From NCBI GenBank assembly GCA_023386635.1, contig JAEWJH010000055.1:1-53630 (forward strand): a stretch of DNA of 53,630 nucleotides, written 5' to 3'. The notes beneath the pieces were generated by a model. That model did not search any database. It worked only from the letters and a program-made list of their open reading frames with translations, and was not told the DNA's origin. Source of the DNA: Pseudomonadota bacterium (GTDB taxonomy: Bacteria; Pseudomonadota; Alphaproteobacteria; Rhizobiales; Xanthobacteraceae). Of this stretch, positions 24,447 through 32,852 are shown piece by piece (position 1 is the stretch's first letter; each line of letters starts with the position of its first letter). Both the position numbers and the translations under genes were made by a program.

Positions 24447-27400
24447 TTATTCGGCGAGCAGGCGGGGCGCCGGGAATACCACTTCGGCCAGCGTGCCGCT
24501 GCCGTTGCTGCTGGAGATGTGGAAGTCGGCGTGGTTCGCCTCGGCCAGCGCCTTGGTGATGGGCAGGCCGAGTCCCGTGCCGCTCGCGCCCCAGCGGGGC
24601 GTGGTGGCGAGTTCGCGGAACGGTTCGAGCGCCTGCGCCAGTTCCGCCTCGCTCATGCCGGTGCCGGTGTCGCGGACGCGCAGCGCCACATCGCCCCGGT
24701 CGGTCAGCGCGGTCGAGACGATCACCTGGCCTCCGGCCCCGGTCAGTTTCAGCGAGTTGGAGAGGAGGTTGAGGATGATCTGCCGCACCGAGCGTGCGTC
24801 GGCGACCACCTGCGGCAGCGTATCGGCGAGCGCGGTGCGGATGATGATGCGGCCGCGATTGGCCTGCCCCTGCAGCATCGCCACGCATTGCTGCACGAGG
24901 TCGTTGAGGCCGAGACTGGCGAAGGAGAGATCGAGCTTGCCGGTCTCGATCTTCGACAGATCGAGCAGATCGTTGAGCAGCGTGATCAGGTGCTCGCCGG
25001 CGGCGTGGATGTCCTTGAGATAATCGCGATAGCGCTCGTTGCCGATGGCGCCGAAGCGCTCGTCGATCATCACCTCGGAGAAGCCGATGATAGTGTTGAG
25101 CGGCGAGCGGATGTCGTGGCTCACCTTGGCGAGGAATTCCGACTTCGCCGCCGACGTTTTCTCGGCGAGGCGCTTCGCCGTCATCAGGTCTTCTTCGGTT
25201 TTCTTCCAGACCGTGACGTCGCGGAACACGGCGCAGAATTTCTCGCCGCTGTCGCCGACGCGGCCGAGAGTCATGAACAGCGGAATGAGGCCGCCCTGAC
25301 GGACGCGGCCGATCACCTCGCGGCCTTCGTTGATCAGCACGGTGGCGCCCGCGTGCGACAGCCGGTCGAGATAGTCGAGCGCGGCGCGCCGGCTTTCCGG
25401 CGCGAACAGATCGCCGAACAGGAACGACTGCACGTCTGCGTTGTCGTAGCCGAATAGTGCCTCGGCGCTGCGATTGGCGGAGAGTACGCGGCCGTCGCGA
25501 TCGATCAGAACGACGCCGTCGGTGGCGGTGTCGAGGATCGCTTCGAGATCGCGCACGCCGGTCTGCGCTCTCACCAGCGCCTGCTCGGTTTCCGCTAGGC
25601 GTTGTTCGTGACGCGGATCGGGCGCCGCGGTCGTCTGCGCCGGCATGGCGGTGTTGAGCATCAGCACCAGCGCGCTTTCGTCATTCCAGGTGGTCGAGAA
25701 CAGCCGCCCGTCCACCGGCTTGTGGTCGCCGTCCTGCGTGCTGATGGTCAGCGGCGTGCCATTCTGCGCCGATGTCGTGTCGCTGGTGTCGATAAACAGC
25801 GTATCGAGACCGCCGGCCTGCACCAGGTCATGCAGCCCGGCGTAACCGGTCCAGTCGAGGAACGCCTTGTTGGCGTAGAGCAGTTCGTTGAGCCGATAGA
25901 CGAGAATGCCGAACGGCAGCCGGTCGAGGATCGGCGCTTCCGAGCGCGAGCGCGCGGGACGTTCCGCCGGCGCGATGGGCGCGGGGGCATGTGAGGCAGC
26001 CTGCGCGGCGACAGGCGAAGCCTGCGGTGCGCTGTCGTCCTCCGCCTTTTGCGGTTGCTTCAATCCATCGCCGAGGCGGCGCGCGAGTTCGCGGAACGCG
26101 AGCTTCTCCACCGGCGTCAGTGTCGGCGCGGTCGCTGCCGGCGCGGCCGGTTTCTCCGGTGTCGCGAATACATCGGCGGGGCGGTCCGCGTTGGTTTGCG
26201 CCGGGAAGCGCAGCACGTTCGGCGAAGGTTCGATTGCCGCGGATGCGGGTGGCTGTGCCGGCGGCAGAATGGATGGCGAGGCTGGCTGCGACTCGAGCAA
26301 GGCGCGTGCGGTGGCCAGCGCATCGAGCCGCTCCACGTCGCGACAGATGCCGAAGCCGCGATAGCCGCGGAAGTGGCGCTCGCGGTCGAACATCGGCAGG
26401 CCCGAGAGTTCGATCGGCATGGTCGCGCTGCTGCCGTCCACGGGCCACGGCACGGTGACGCCGCTGAAGGTCTCATGCGAGGCAAAGGCGCGCGCGACCG
26501 CGCCGTCGGGATCGAGTTTCAGCGCCGCGGCGATCTCGCTCCACGGACGGCCGAGCACCTGCGCGGTCGACGCGCCGATCAGCGCGATGAATTCCTGTGA
26601 CTCCAGCGTGAAGCGGCCCTGCTCGTCGAGCGCCCAGACGAACCGCAGCGGATGCCGCGGCGTGTCCGGTGCGGTCACGGTCGCCTGCGCGACAGGCGCC
26701 GGCGCTGCGGCTGCTTCGGTTATGGCGTTGTCCGCTTCGCTCGCGGAAGGCGATGCCGGTGCTTGATTGTCGGCCGGGACGTCGGCAACGCTCGGTGTAT
26801 CGCCGGTGACGGCGTCAGCCGGTTGATCGAGCGTCGCCAGCAACACGGTCGAGGCGCCTTCGCCAATGCGCGCCAGCGAAAGCACGCCGATCTTGGTCGG
26901 TCCGGACGCCGCGCCTTCGCGGCTTGCCTGCGCCGCGAGCGCGGCCGCGCCGATGGCGTCGAGACTCGCGACGCCGCGCAGACTCTGCGCGATCGGTTGC
27001 GCCGCATGCAACAGCGTGCCGTCGGCGGCGAAGGCCGCGACCGGCGCATCGTTCCCCGCCAGCAGGCGCTCCGCGCGTTCGGCGAGGCTGAGTTCGGGAC
27101 CGGCGCGCTCGGTGGAGACGATCAGCACCGCTTTCTCGCCGCCGGCGAGCGTGATGCGCGAACAGGCGCAGGTGAGCGTCCCCGCGCCGCGCGCGCCGAA
27201 GCCGCGCAGGCGGTCGAGTCGCGGCGCGCCGTTGTCGGTCAGTGTGGTCGCGAGCCGCGCGACCTGCGCCGCCGCCGGATGCGTTGCCGGAAAATCGAGT
27301 GTCGCGGCGGCCGCCGGCGATGCCGCGCCGAAGATCGCGGCGCCGGTCGGATTGGCCCACAGGATGCGGTGCGCATTCGCGCTCCACAGCCAGATCGGCC

Positions 27401-27470
27401 GCGGTGACGCCGCATGCGGCGACAGTCGCGGATCGAGCAGGCAGTCCAGCTGGAAGCCAGGTCCGGGCAT
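24447..27470 (-). CDS. multi-PAS sensor histidine kinase, PdhS/PleC-like
   Basis: A 1007-residue kinase. Three PAS-like regions are visible (about 270-380, 510-620, 635-745), joined by Ala/Pro-rich linkers. Next are a HisKA domain with phospho-accepting His785 (KVSHDIRSPLNTIIGFSEVM) and a HATPase_c domain with N-box NLLSNSLKLTG and G-box GASGTGLGLPITKAL. The kinase core closely resembles PdhS/PleC kinases, which act on DivK and control the cell cycle and polarity in Caulobacter and Brucella. No transmembrane helix is evident, which fits soluble PdhS. ATG 27470 has AAGG nine bases upstream. DivK as target is inferred, not shown. Confidence 0.87.
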   Translation of the reverse strand: MPGPGFQLDCLLDPRLSPHAASPRPIWLWSANAHRILWANPTGAAIFGAASPAAAATLDFPATHPAAAQVARLATTLTDNGAPRLDRLRGFGARGAGTLTCACSRITLAGGEKAVLIVSTERAGPELSLAERAERLLAGNDAPVAAFAADGTLLHAAQPIAQSLRGVASLDAIGAAALAAQASREGAASGPTKIGVLSLARIGEGASTVLLATLDQPADAVTGDTPSVADVPADNQAPASPSASEADNAITEAAAAPAPVAQATVTAPDTPRHPLRFVWALDEQGRFTLESQEFIALIGASTAQVLGRPWSEIAAALKLDPDGAVARAFASHETFSGVTVPWPVDGSSATMPIELSGLPMFDRERHFRGYRGFGICRDVERLDALATARALLESQPASPSILPPAQPPASAAIEPSPNVLRFPAQTNADRPADVFATPEKPAAPAATAPTLTPVEKLAFRELARRLGDGLKQPQKAEDDSAPQASPVAAQAASHAPAPIAPAERPARSRSEAPILDRLPFGILVYRLNELLYANKAFLDWTGYAGLHDLVQAGGLDTLFIDTSDTTSAQNGTPLTISTQDGDHKPVDGRLFSTTWNDESALVLMLNTAMPAQTTAAPDPRHEQRLAETEQALVRAQTGVRDLEAILDTATDGVVLIDRDGRVLSANRSAEALFGYDNADVQSFLFGDLFAPESRRAALDYLDRLSHAGATVLINEGREVIGRVRQGGLIPLFMTLGRVGDSGEKFCAVFRDVTVWKKTEEDLMTAKRLAEKTSAAKSEFLAKVSHDIRSPLNTIIGFSEVMIDERFGAIGNERYRDYLKDIHAAGEHLITLLNDLLDLSKIETGKLDLSFASLGLNDLVQQCVAMLQGQANRGRIIIRTALADTLPQVVADARSVRQIILNLLSNSLKLTGAGGQVIVSTALTDRGDVALRVRDTGTGMSEAELAQALEPFRELATTPRWGASGTGLGLPITKALAEANHADFHISSSNGSGTLAEVVFPAPRLLAE

Positions 27471-27687
27471 GCGCGAAAAAGCCTTACACAACAAAGGACA
27501 GAGCAGGGGACATACATAAGGGCCGGCTGCGTCAGCGTCCACGAAACGGCCCATGGTTCGGACAGGAAGGCGCAATAAACCTTAATCGCCGGCGGCATTG
27601 CGCCGGCCCGCGCATCGCCTAATGTTGGCCTCAGCTTGGCCCGGAAGCGGGCGGAGCATCGCGTTCCAAAATCAGCGGAGGCTCACC

Positions 27688-28062
27688 ATGGCTGGCAACG
27701 ACTTCCCCAAATTCGAATTTCCGACGGACATGCACGCCTTCGCCGAAAAGAGCATGGAGCAGGCCCGCAAGGCCTTCGACACCTTCGTCTCCGCCGCCAC
27801 CCAGGGCGTGACCAATGCCGAAGGACAGGCGGCGAGCATGCGCAGCGGCGCCCGCCAGGTGGTCGAACTGACCATCCGCCATGCCGAGCAGAACATGGCG
27901 GCGGCCTTCGCCTTCGGGCAGCGGCTGTTGATGGCGCGGGATCCGCAGGACGCCATGCAGATCCAGGCGGATTACGTCAAATCCCACGTCCAGACGCTCA
28001 CCGATCAGGCCAAGGAGCTGGCGGCGGTGGCGGCCAAGTCGAGCGCCCAGCCCTCGCGCTGA
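27688..28062 (+). CDS. phasin family protein (short)
   Basis: A 124-residue, mainly helical protein with the Phasin_2 pattern (FPTDMHAFAEKSMEQARKAFDTF, then AEQNMAAAFAFGQRL and ADYVKSHVQTLTDQAKEL). Phasins coat polyhydroxybutyrate granules and limit their size. There is no signal or membrane segment. ATG 27688 has GGAGG upstream. A second, longer phasin gene follows 211 bases later in the same direction, with a promoter-like spacer between. It is divergent from the PAS kinase. Confidence 0.9.
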   Translation: MAGNDFPKFEFPTDMHAFAEKSMEQARKAFDTFVSAATQGVTNAEGQAASMRSGARQVVELTIRHAEQNMAAAFAFGQRLLMARDPQDAMQIQADYVKSHVQTLTDQAKELAAVAAKSSAQPSR

Positions 28063-28116
28063 ACGGTTCTCCGCCAGAGGGTTCCTTGCCACGAAATGGG
28101 CGGGTGTTGGGCTTTT

Positions 28117-28150
28117 TTGTGCAACGCGATGTTTCTGTTGCGGTGCACAA
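28117..28150. promoter_or_regulatory. candidate PhaR operator upstream of second phasin gene
   Basis: Inverted repeat TTGTGCAACGC (28117-28127) and GCGGTGCACAA (28140-28150), 10 of 11 positions paired. On the minus strand the right arm contains TGCACCGCA, which fits the core TGCRNYGCA remembered for Bradyrhizobium PhaR, the repressor of phasin genes. It lies about 125 bases before the phasin start. Confidence 0.4.
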
Positions 28151-28273
28151 TTTCACGGGTTATAGTTGGCAATGGTTCGGCGCCCTCGCGGCGTCGGACG
28201 ACGACACCGGATCGGCGTTAGGGCGTCGGTGGTTGGTGTCCCTTTCCGGAAACCCCTGACAAGGAGCCGTCCC

Positions 28274-28843
28274 ATGGCCGAAGTGGTCACCCAGAAAGTC
28301 AAAGCCGGCAAGCAGGGCTTCGAAGCCCCGAAAGCCGACACCGTGAACATCGAGTCCCCGAAGGTCGAAGCGACCGTCGAAACACCGAAGTTCGATATCC
28401 CGAAGTTTGAAATGCCGAAGTTCGACATTCCGAAGTTCGACATCCCGGCCATGGAATTGCCGGCCGCGCTGCGCGAAATCGCCGAGAAGACCCTGACCCA
28501 GGCCAAGACCGGCTACGACAAGATCCGCGCCGCCGCCGAAGACACCACCGGCATGATGGAAACCACCTATGCCAACGCCAGCAAGGGTTCGGCCGACTAC
28601 GGCCTCGCCATGCTCGAGCAGGCCCGCGCCAACACCAACAGCGCGTTCGACTACTTCGCCAAGCTGATGACCGTGAAGTCGGTCGCGGAAGCGGTCGAAG
28701 TGACGACGGCTCATGCCCGTCAGCAGTTCGAGACCTCGACCGAGCAGGTGAAGGAGCTTACCGCGCTCGCCCAGAAGCTCGCGCAGGACACCGCCGAGCC
28801 GCTCAAGTCGGGCCTCACGTCGGCTTTCAACAAGGCCGCCTGA
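28274..28843 (+). CDS. phasin with N-terminal KF(D/E)xP repeat
   Basis: A 189-residue phasin. Residues 1-38 are charged and Lys/Pro-rich. Residues 39-58 are four exact-length copies of a five-residue unit, KFDIP/KFEMP. The helical phasin domain follows (about 65-180: LREIAEKTLTQAKTGYDKIRAAAED). It should bind polyhydroxybutyrate granules; the repeat could be a flexible spacer or a contact site for other granule proteins (inference). ATG 28274 has AAGGAG eight bases upstream. It ends before a strong intrinsic terminator and is likely controlled by the inverted repeat upstream. Confidence 0.9.
   Translation: MAEVVTQKVKAGKQGFEAPKADTVNIESPKVEATVETPKFDIPKFEMPKFDIPKFDIPAMELPAALREIAEKTLTQAKTGYDKIRAAAEDTTGMMETTYANASKGSADYGLAMLEQARANTNSAFDYFAKLMTVKSVAEAVEVTTAHARQQFETSTEQVKELTALAQKLAQDTAEPLKSGLTSAFNKAA
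28388..28447 (+). repeat. 15-bp tandem repeat inside phasin gene
   Basis: Four in-frame 15-base units (consensus AAGTTCGACATCCCG) encode KF(D/E)(I/M)P four times. Synonymous differences between units show that it is not a very recent expansion. Confidence 0.85.
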
Positions 28844-28893
28844 TCGCGACAGATGGCGCGCGGACGGCATCGCCGTCCGATCGGACAGTCAGG

Positions 28894-28922
28894 AAAGCCC
28901 GGGTCATGCCCGGGCTTTTTTT
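28894..28922 (+). terminator. intrinsic terminator of the second phasin gene
   Basis: The stem AAAGCCCGGG / CCCGGGCTTT encloses a five-base loop, and the T-run continues through 28922. This is a textbook Rho-independent terminator 50 bases after the stop. A second short hairpin (CGGACGGC-ATC-GCCGTCCG) precedes it at 28861-28879. Confidence 0.9.
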
Positions 28923-28981
28923 GTTGGATTGTCTTGAGAGTCTGGCCGGAAAAGAAATTGATCGGGTGACGTCTTTCGCAA

Positions 28982-29074
28982 CCGTCATGCCCGGGTTTGA
29001 GCCGGGCATCCCGCTTGGGCCGGGCAGAGGCGCCTACCTTATCGGGATGGCTGGGACTTCGCCGGCCATGACGG
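28982..29074. repeat. dispersed long palindromic repeat, family A copy 4
   Basis: CCGTCATGCCCGGG...GCCGGGCATCCCG at the left and GATGGCTGGGAC...GCCGGCCATGACGG at the right form an imperfect long palindrome. It is a shortened variant lacking the TTTCTTT core. It lies in the 407-base gap between the second phasin gene and tRNA-His, the one copy not between convergent genes. The remaining ~175 bases up to the tRNA show nothing recognisable beyond likely tRNA promoter sequence. Confidence 0.7.
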
Positions 29075-29250
29075 AGAGAAAGTCGCATGAGGCAGAAACG
29101 TCAAACACTTGAAAAATGTGTGGGAATTTCCGGTCAGCCTCTGAGACATTTGTCGCCATATCGGCCTTGCCGCGGCGCGTCCCGACGAATATGGTCCGCC
29201 CGCTCGCAGGGCCATGGGTTTTAGGACCTGGTGCCCGCGATGTGCGCTGT

Positions 29251-29327
29251 GCAGGCGTAGCTCAGTTGGTTAGAGCGCCGGTCTGTGGAACCGGAGGTCG
29301 GTGGTTCAAGTCCACCCGCCTGTACCA
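29251..29327 (+). tRNA. tRNA-His (anticodon GTG)
   Basis: A complete 77-nt cloverleaf with encoded CCA. Acceptor GCAGGCG pairs with CGCCTGT, the D arm contains AGTTGGTTAGA, the anticodon loop is CTGTGGA with GTG at 29285-29287, and the T arm is GGTGG-TTCAAGT-CCACC. The discriminator is A73, and the base before position 1 is T, so the usual G-1:C73 identity pair of tRNA-His is absent. That is the known alphaproteobacterial variant, read by a matching HisRS. Confidence 0.95.
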
Positions 29328-29412
29328 TTCGAACTCATCTTCTCATCATCCGCGACCGGCCGCCGGGCCGGGCGATCCGTTCGCCCGCGTCTCTCTTTTG
29401 GCCCGTGCAATA

Positions 29413-29439
29413 AAAAGGGCCGCGCGAGGCGGCCCTTTT
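29413..29439. terminator. bidirectional hairpin between tRNA-His and L,D-transpeptidase
   Basis: A perfect 11-bp stem (AAAAGGGCCGC / GCGGCCCTTTT) with a five-base loop. On the minus strand it is followed by TTATTGC, extending the T-run and giving a good intrinsic terminator 20 bases after the transpeptidase stop. It could also end the tRNA transcript. Confidence 0.85.
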
Positions 29440-29458
29440 CGTCGTGTGTCCCGGATGA

Positions 29459-31519
29459 TTAGCGGTAGCTGATCCGCCCGCTGTTATCGTAGCGCCGCCG
29501 TTGCGGACGCTGCTCGTATTGGGGCTCGCGTTGCGGGCCGCCAAACAGCCAGTCGAAGAAGTTCGGGCCGCCGCCGTAGCTCGGACCCTGACCGCCGAGG
29601 CTGCCGGGCGCGAGCCGGACCGGCTTCGCCGACGTGTTCGGCGGGCGATCCATCGGAATGTCGGCGACCTTGCGCTCGGAACCGCGCAGCGCCGCGAGCA
29701 CGCGGGCATCGCGACCGTAGACGTCGCCGCGAACCTGCAGCTTGCCGTCGTCGTCCACGAATGCGGTCTGATAGGTCAGATGCACCGGGATCACCTTCGG
29801 GAAGTTGATGTTGATCTCGTTGCCGCCGAACATCTTCTGCAGCCGCGCGGCGCTGTAGTGCTCCTGCGGCAGCGCGAGCGACAGGATTTTCTCGCCGTAC
29901 ATCAGCGGGTCCTGCACGCGCATGCAGCCGTGGCTGTAGGCGCGCTTATCGTGGGCGAACAGGTGCTTGTCCGGGGTGTCGTGCTGATACACCAGGAACT
30001 TGTTCGGGAAGTTGAAACGGATGCGGCCGAGCGCGTTGCGATCTCCCGGCGGCTGCCAGACGCGGACCGTGCCGTCCGGATTCTGCGACACCTTGAGTCC
30101 GATGCGGTCGAGCGCGTTCGGGTCCTCACGCAGCGCCGGCAGATATTCGTTCTGAATGATCGACGGCGGCACGTTCCAGGTCGGATTGACGGTGATGAAT
30201 TTCATCTCCGCGCTGATGATCGGCGTAGGCTTGCTCGGCAGGCCGACCACGATCTTGGTCTTCCAGTAGGTCTTGCCGTCCTTGACGATGCGCAGCGTGT
30301 AGTCGGGGATATTGACCATCACATACGGATTGCCGAGGTCGCGCGGCATCCAGCGCCAGCGCTCCATGGTCGCGACGATCGCGTCCTGCGCGTTGACGTT
30401 CTGCTTCGGTCCGTTGATCGCGTCGACGGTCGCGTTGGTGAGCTGGCCGTTGGCCGGGAGCTTGTGCTCCTTCTGGAAGCCGCGCAACGCCGCGACGACG
30501 TCCTTGTCGAACACCTTGCTGCTCTGGTCGCCGGCGATGCCGAGCCGCTTGCGGATTTCCGGCACGCGGTCGTCGGTGACGATCGCCGCGGGGGTCTCCT
30601 GGACCTTCGCGCCCTTTTTCTTGGCGGTTTTCTTCGGCGTATCGAGCTTGAGCGTCGCGCCGTGCGGGATCGGCGCCGGGCCGGCGTCGGCCTTCTTGCC
30701 GGCGCGCAGTTCGGCGTATTTCGCCTTCAGCGCCTTGTAGCCCGGCTGTTGCGGATTGAAGCTGTCGAGCGCGGCGGCGACGTCGTTGGCGTCGGCGAGC
30801 TTCTTGAGCACGTCGCCCGGCTCCGGCGCCTTGAGATCGTAGCTGATATCGGCGGAGATGCGCGTGAAGTGGACGCGGCCGATCGAGGCATGATGCGCGA
30901 AGGCGAGCACCGAATTGGTGAGCTTCATCTCCGCTTCGGCGAGCGCGTCGGCGTCCTTGGCGGCGGTGAAATCCGGGGTCGGATAGTCGGACGGATCGAG
31001 CGCGTCGGCCTCGACGCCGCCGAGATATTTGGCGGCGGCCTTGGCGTTCGCATTGGCGGTGCCGTCGGTCACCCACAGCGGCTTGAAGTTGCGCGCGCTG
31101 TAGAACGCTTCGACGGCGGCGCGCTCTTTCTTGCTGCCGAGGATGCGGTCGAACTTACCGGACGACAGTTCGCGCAGCTTGTCGGAAACCGCGCTGTCGG
31201 CCGACACGGTGACGGGCGCTGCGGCCGGAGCCGGTGTCGCGGCCGTTGCCGGAGCGGGTGAGGCGGCAGGCGCTTGCGCCGCCGGCTGCGCGGGAGCGGC
31301 GGCCGGAGCTGCCGGGGCGGTGGTCGTCGGGACCATGCTGCGGTTCAGGTCCTCGACCGTCGGCGGTGGCGGCATCGTCGTATCAGGAACAGGCACACCG
31401 TCGACCATCGCCGGCTCGGTGCTGCCGCTGCTTTGGGCCAGGGTGCTGGACGCGGTGCCGAGAGCCAAGACCACAGCGACCGCGCTGCCGGTAAGCAGCC
31501 GATTGAGACGAGAGCTCAT
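29459..31519 (-). CDS. L,D-transpeptidase (YcbB/LdtD-type) with peptidoglycan-binding domain
   Basis: A 686-residue periplasmic enzyme forming 3-3 (or lipoprotein-type) peptide cross-links in peptidoglycan. It has a signal peptide (about 1-29, ending STLAQ), a Pro/Ala-rich linker (about 50-105), a YcbB-like N-terminal region (AFYSARNFKPLWV), and a PG_binding_1 domain near 336-365 (VAALRGFQKEHKLPANG). The YkuD catalytic domain (about 385-580) has the nucleophile Cys532 in YSHGCMRVQ. The C-terminal ~80 residues are Pro/Gly/Arg-rich. ATG 31519 gives a proper signal sequence. The gene is monocistronic and ends in an intrinsic terminator. Rhizobiales rely heavily on such enzymes. Confidence 0.95.
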   Translation of the reverse strand: MSSRLNRLLTGSAVAVVLALGTASSTLAQSSGSTEPAMVDGVPVPDTTMPPPPTVEDLNRSMVPTTTAPAAPAAAPAQPAAQAPAASPAPATAATPAPAAAPVTVSADSAVSDKLRELSSGKFDRILGSKKERAAVEAFYSARNFKPLWVTDGTANANAKAAAKYLGGVEADALDPSDYPTPDFTAAKDADALAEAEMKLTNSVLAFAHHASIGRVHFTRISADISYDLKAPEPGDVLKKLADANDVAAALDSFNPQQPGYKALKAKYAELRAGKKADAGPAPIPHGATLKLDTPKKTAKKKGAKVQETPAAIVTDDRVPEIRKRLGIAGDQSSKVFDKDVVAALRGFQKEHKLPANGQLTNATVDAINGPKQNVNAQDAIVATMERWRWMPRDLGNPYVMVNIPDYTLRIVKDGKTYWKTKIVVGLPSKPTPIISAEMKFITVNPTWNVPPSIIQNEYLPALREDPNALDRIGLKVSQNPDGTVRVWQPPGDRNALGRIRFNFPNKFLVYQHDTPDKHLFAHDKRAYSHGCMRVQDPLMYGEKILSLALPQEHYSAARLQKMFGGNEININFPKVIPVHLTYQTAFVDDDGKLQVRGDVYGRDARVLAALRGSERKVADIPMDRPPNTSAKPVRLAPGSLGGQGPSYGGGPNFFDWLFGGPQREPQYEQRPQRRRYDNSGRISYR

Positions 31520-31590
31520 TCCTGATCCTTTTCTGCCGGACGATGGCGAGTCGTGACCGTATTAACGCTGCATTTTAACTGAAAGTTGCG

Positions 31591-32469
31591 TTACGCCGCA
31601 GCCTTTGCCTTAGCCTGCTTCTCAAGAACGAAATCATAGTTAACCTGGAAGTACGGCGTGGCGATTTTTTCGCCGTTGATCGCGGTTCCCGCGGGCTTCT
31701 GCTGGAAGTCGGTGATCAATTCCTTCTTCACACCGTAGACCACGTCTGTCTCGATATATTCATCGCCGGCCACAAACAGATGCGTGACCAGGCTGTGGTA
31801 TCCGGGTGCGGTGACGGCGAAGTGGATATGCGCCGGGCGGAAGTGGCTGATGGTGGTCTTGGTCATCAGTTCGCCGATCGGGCCGTCCATCGGGATCGTG
31901 TAGCCGATCGGCGCCACGGTGCGGACGATGTAGGAACCGTCGGCCTGCGAGTGGTAGACGCCGCGCATATAGGCGTGGTCGATCTCGCGCTGGGCTTCGT
32001 AGAGGCCGTCGCCGTCGGTCTGCCAGATGTCGATGGCGGCGCCGGCGATCGGTTCGCCGTTCAGGCCCTTGATGGTGCCGGTGACGAGGCAGGGCACGCC
32101 CGGCGCGCCCTCGGTGACGTTCTCGCCGTTGGCGATCTCCGGCGCATTCGGAATGTGGAACGGGCCCTCGACGGTTGACGGCGTCGCGCCGCTCGGCCGG
32201 CGGTTGTTGATGGCGTCGACCAGCATGCTGACGCCAAGCACGTCGGACGCGAGGATCATCTCCTGCCGCTTCTCGTCGCTCTTCTGGCCGATGCGCGTCA
32301 GCCAGTCGACGGCGGTGAACCATTCTTCCTTGGTGGGTTCGACTTCGCGCACGAAAGCGTGGAGGTGCTTGACGGCGGCGACCATCACCTGGCGCAGACG
32401 CTCATCGGGAATGTTCGACCAGCGGTCCATGGCGATATCGGTAAGCGTCGCTTCGGTCACATAGGGCAT
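31591..32469 (-). CDS. intradiol ring-cleavage dioxygenase (catechol/hydroxyquinol 1,2-dioxygenase type)
   Basis: A 292-residue cytoplasmic non-heme Fe(III) enzyme that opens catechol-type rings between the hydroxyls to give muconate-type products. It has an N-terminal helical dimerisation domain (Dioxygenase_N, about 20-95) and a catalytic beta-sandwich. The four iron ligands are visible: Tyr157 (DGLYEAQ), Tyr190 (PIGYTIP), His214 and His216 (RPAHIHF). ATVEGPF-like and IDIWQTDGDG motifs suit catechol or hydroxyquinol enzymes. ATG 32469 has GGAGGGG just upstream. No other ring-cleavage pathway gene is adjacent, so the substrate is open. An inverted repeat lies 34 bases upstream of the start. 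Confidence 0.92.
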   Translation of the reverse strand: MPYVTEATLTDIAMDRWSNIPDERLRQVMVAAVKHLHAFVREVEPTKEEWFTAVDWLTRIGQKSDEKRQEMILASDVLGVSMLVDAINNRRPSGATPSTVEGPFHIPNAPEIANGENVTEGAPGVPCLVTGTIKGLNGEPIAGAAIDIWQTDGDGLYEAQREIDHAYMRGVYHSQADGSYIVRTVAPIGYTIPMDGPIGELMTKTTISHFRPAHIHFAVTAPGYHSLVTHLFVAGDEYIETDVVYGVKKELITDFQQKPAGTAINGEKIATPYFQVNYDFVLEKQAKAKAAA

Positions 32470-32502
32470 CTGACCCCTCCCACTTGCATTTGTTTTTGTC
32501 CG

Positions 32503-32515
32503 TATCTGCAAGATA
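32503..32515. promoter_or_regulatory. inverted repeat upstream of intradiol dioxygenase
   Basis: TATCT-GCA-AGATA is a perfect small palindrome 34 bases before the dioxygenase ATG, where a repressor operator could overlap the promoter. No regulator is adjacent in the same unit; the LysR gene at 33.0 kb is better explained by its trxB linkage. Confidence 0.35.
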
Positions 32516-32616
32516 TGCGGGCTCGCGCCGCCGCAGGTCAATAGGTGGGCCGGCGCGCGATCATGCGCCTTTCGCCGCTGTCGCGATGGGCACCGACCGC
32601 ACCGGTGGGAACGACA

Positions 32617-32760
32617 ATGGCGTCAATCAAAGCTCTTGCAAACGTCTTGTTTTACGGTGGTTTTTTCCCGCGCAAACGCGTAGCCGCGGGCGGGGCCGGA
32701 AGTGTTGTCAAAAAACCGCGGCCGGCTTTTTTTAAAAGCGAGCGCACATGCGCGTCATGA
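32617..32760 (+). CDS. possible small basic protein, 47 residues (doubtful)
   Basis: ATG at 32617 opens 47 codons (MASIKALANVLFYGG start, then PRKRV, VKKPRP, FFKSERT). The product would be basic and unrelated to anything recognised. The upstream GTGGGAACG is a mediocre ribosome site. It lies in the 532-base gap 32470-33001, where the only other structure is the small inverted repeat at 32503 and the hairpins at 32801-32852. An A6...T7 stretch inside the frame looks more like a noncoding hairpin. Treat as speculative. Confidence 0.15.
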   Translation: MASIKALANVLFYGGFFPRKRVAAGGAGSVVKKPRPAFFKSERTCAS

Positions 32761-32800
32761 ACCGCGTATCCGACCTGACCACGGCTGGCGCATACATAAA

Positions 32801-32852
32801 AACCGGGCCCCGTGAGGGGCCCGGTTCGGTTGCCGGCTTGGGGAACCGGCAA
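32801..32852 (-). terminator. double hairpin downstream of the trxB-lysR unit
   Basis: A perfect 11-bp stem AACCGGGCCCC-GTGA-GGGGCCCGGTT (32801-32826) is followed on the minus strand by TTTTATG, giving a Rho-independent terminator. A second hairpin TTGCCGG / CCGGCAA (32830-32852) precedes it. Together they end the transcript about 150-200 bases beyond the LysR stop. Confidence 0.75.
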
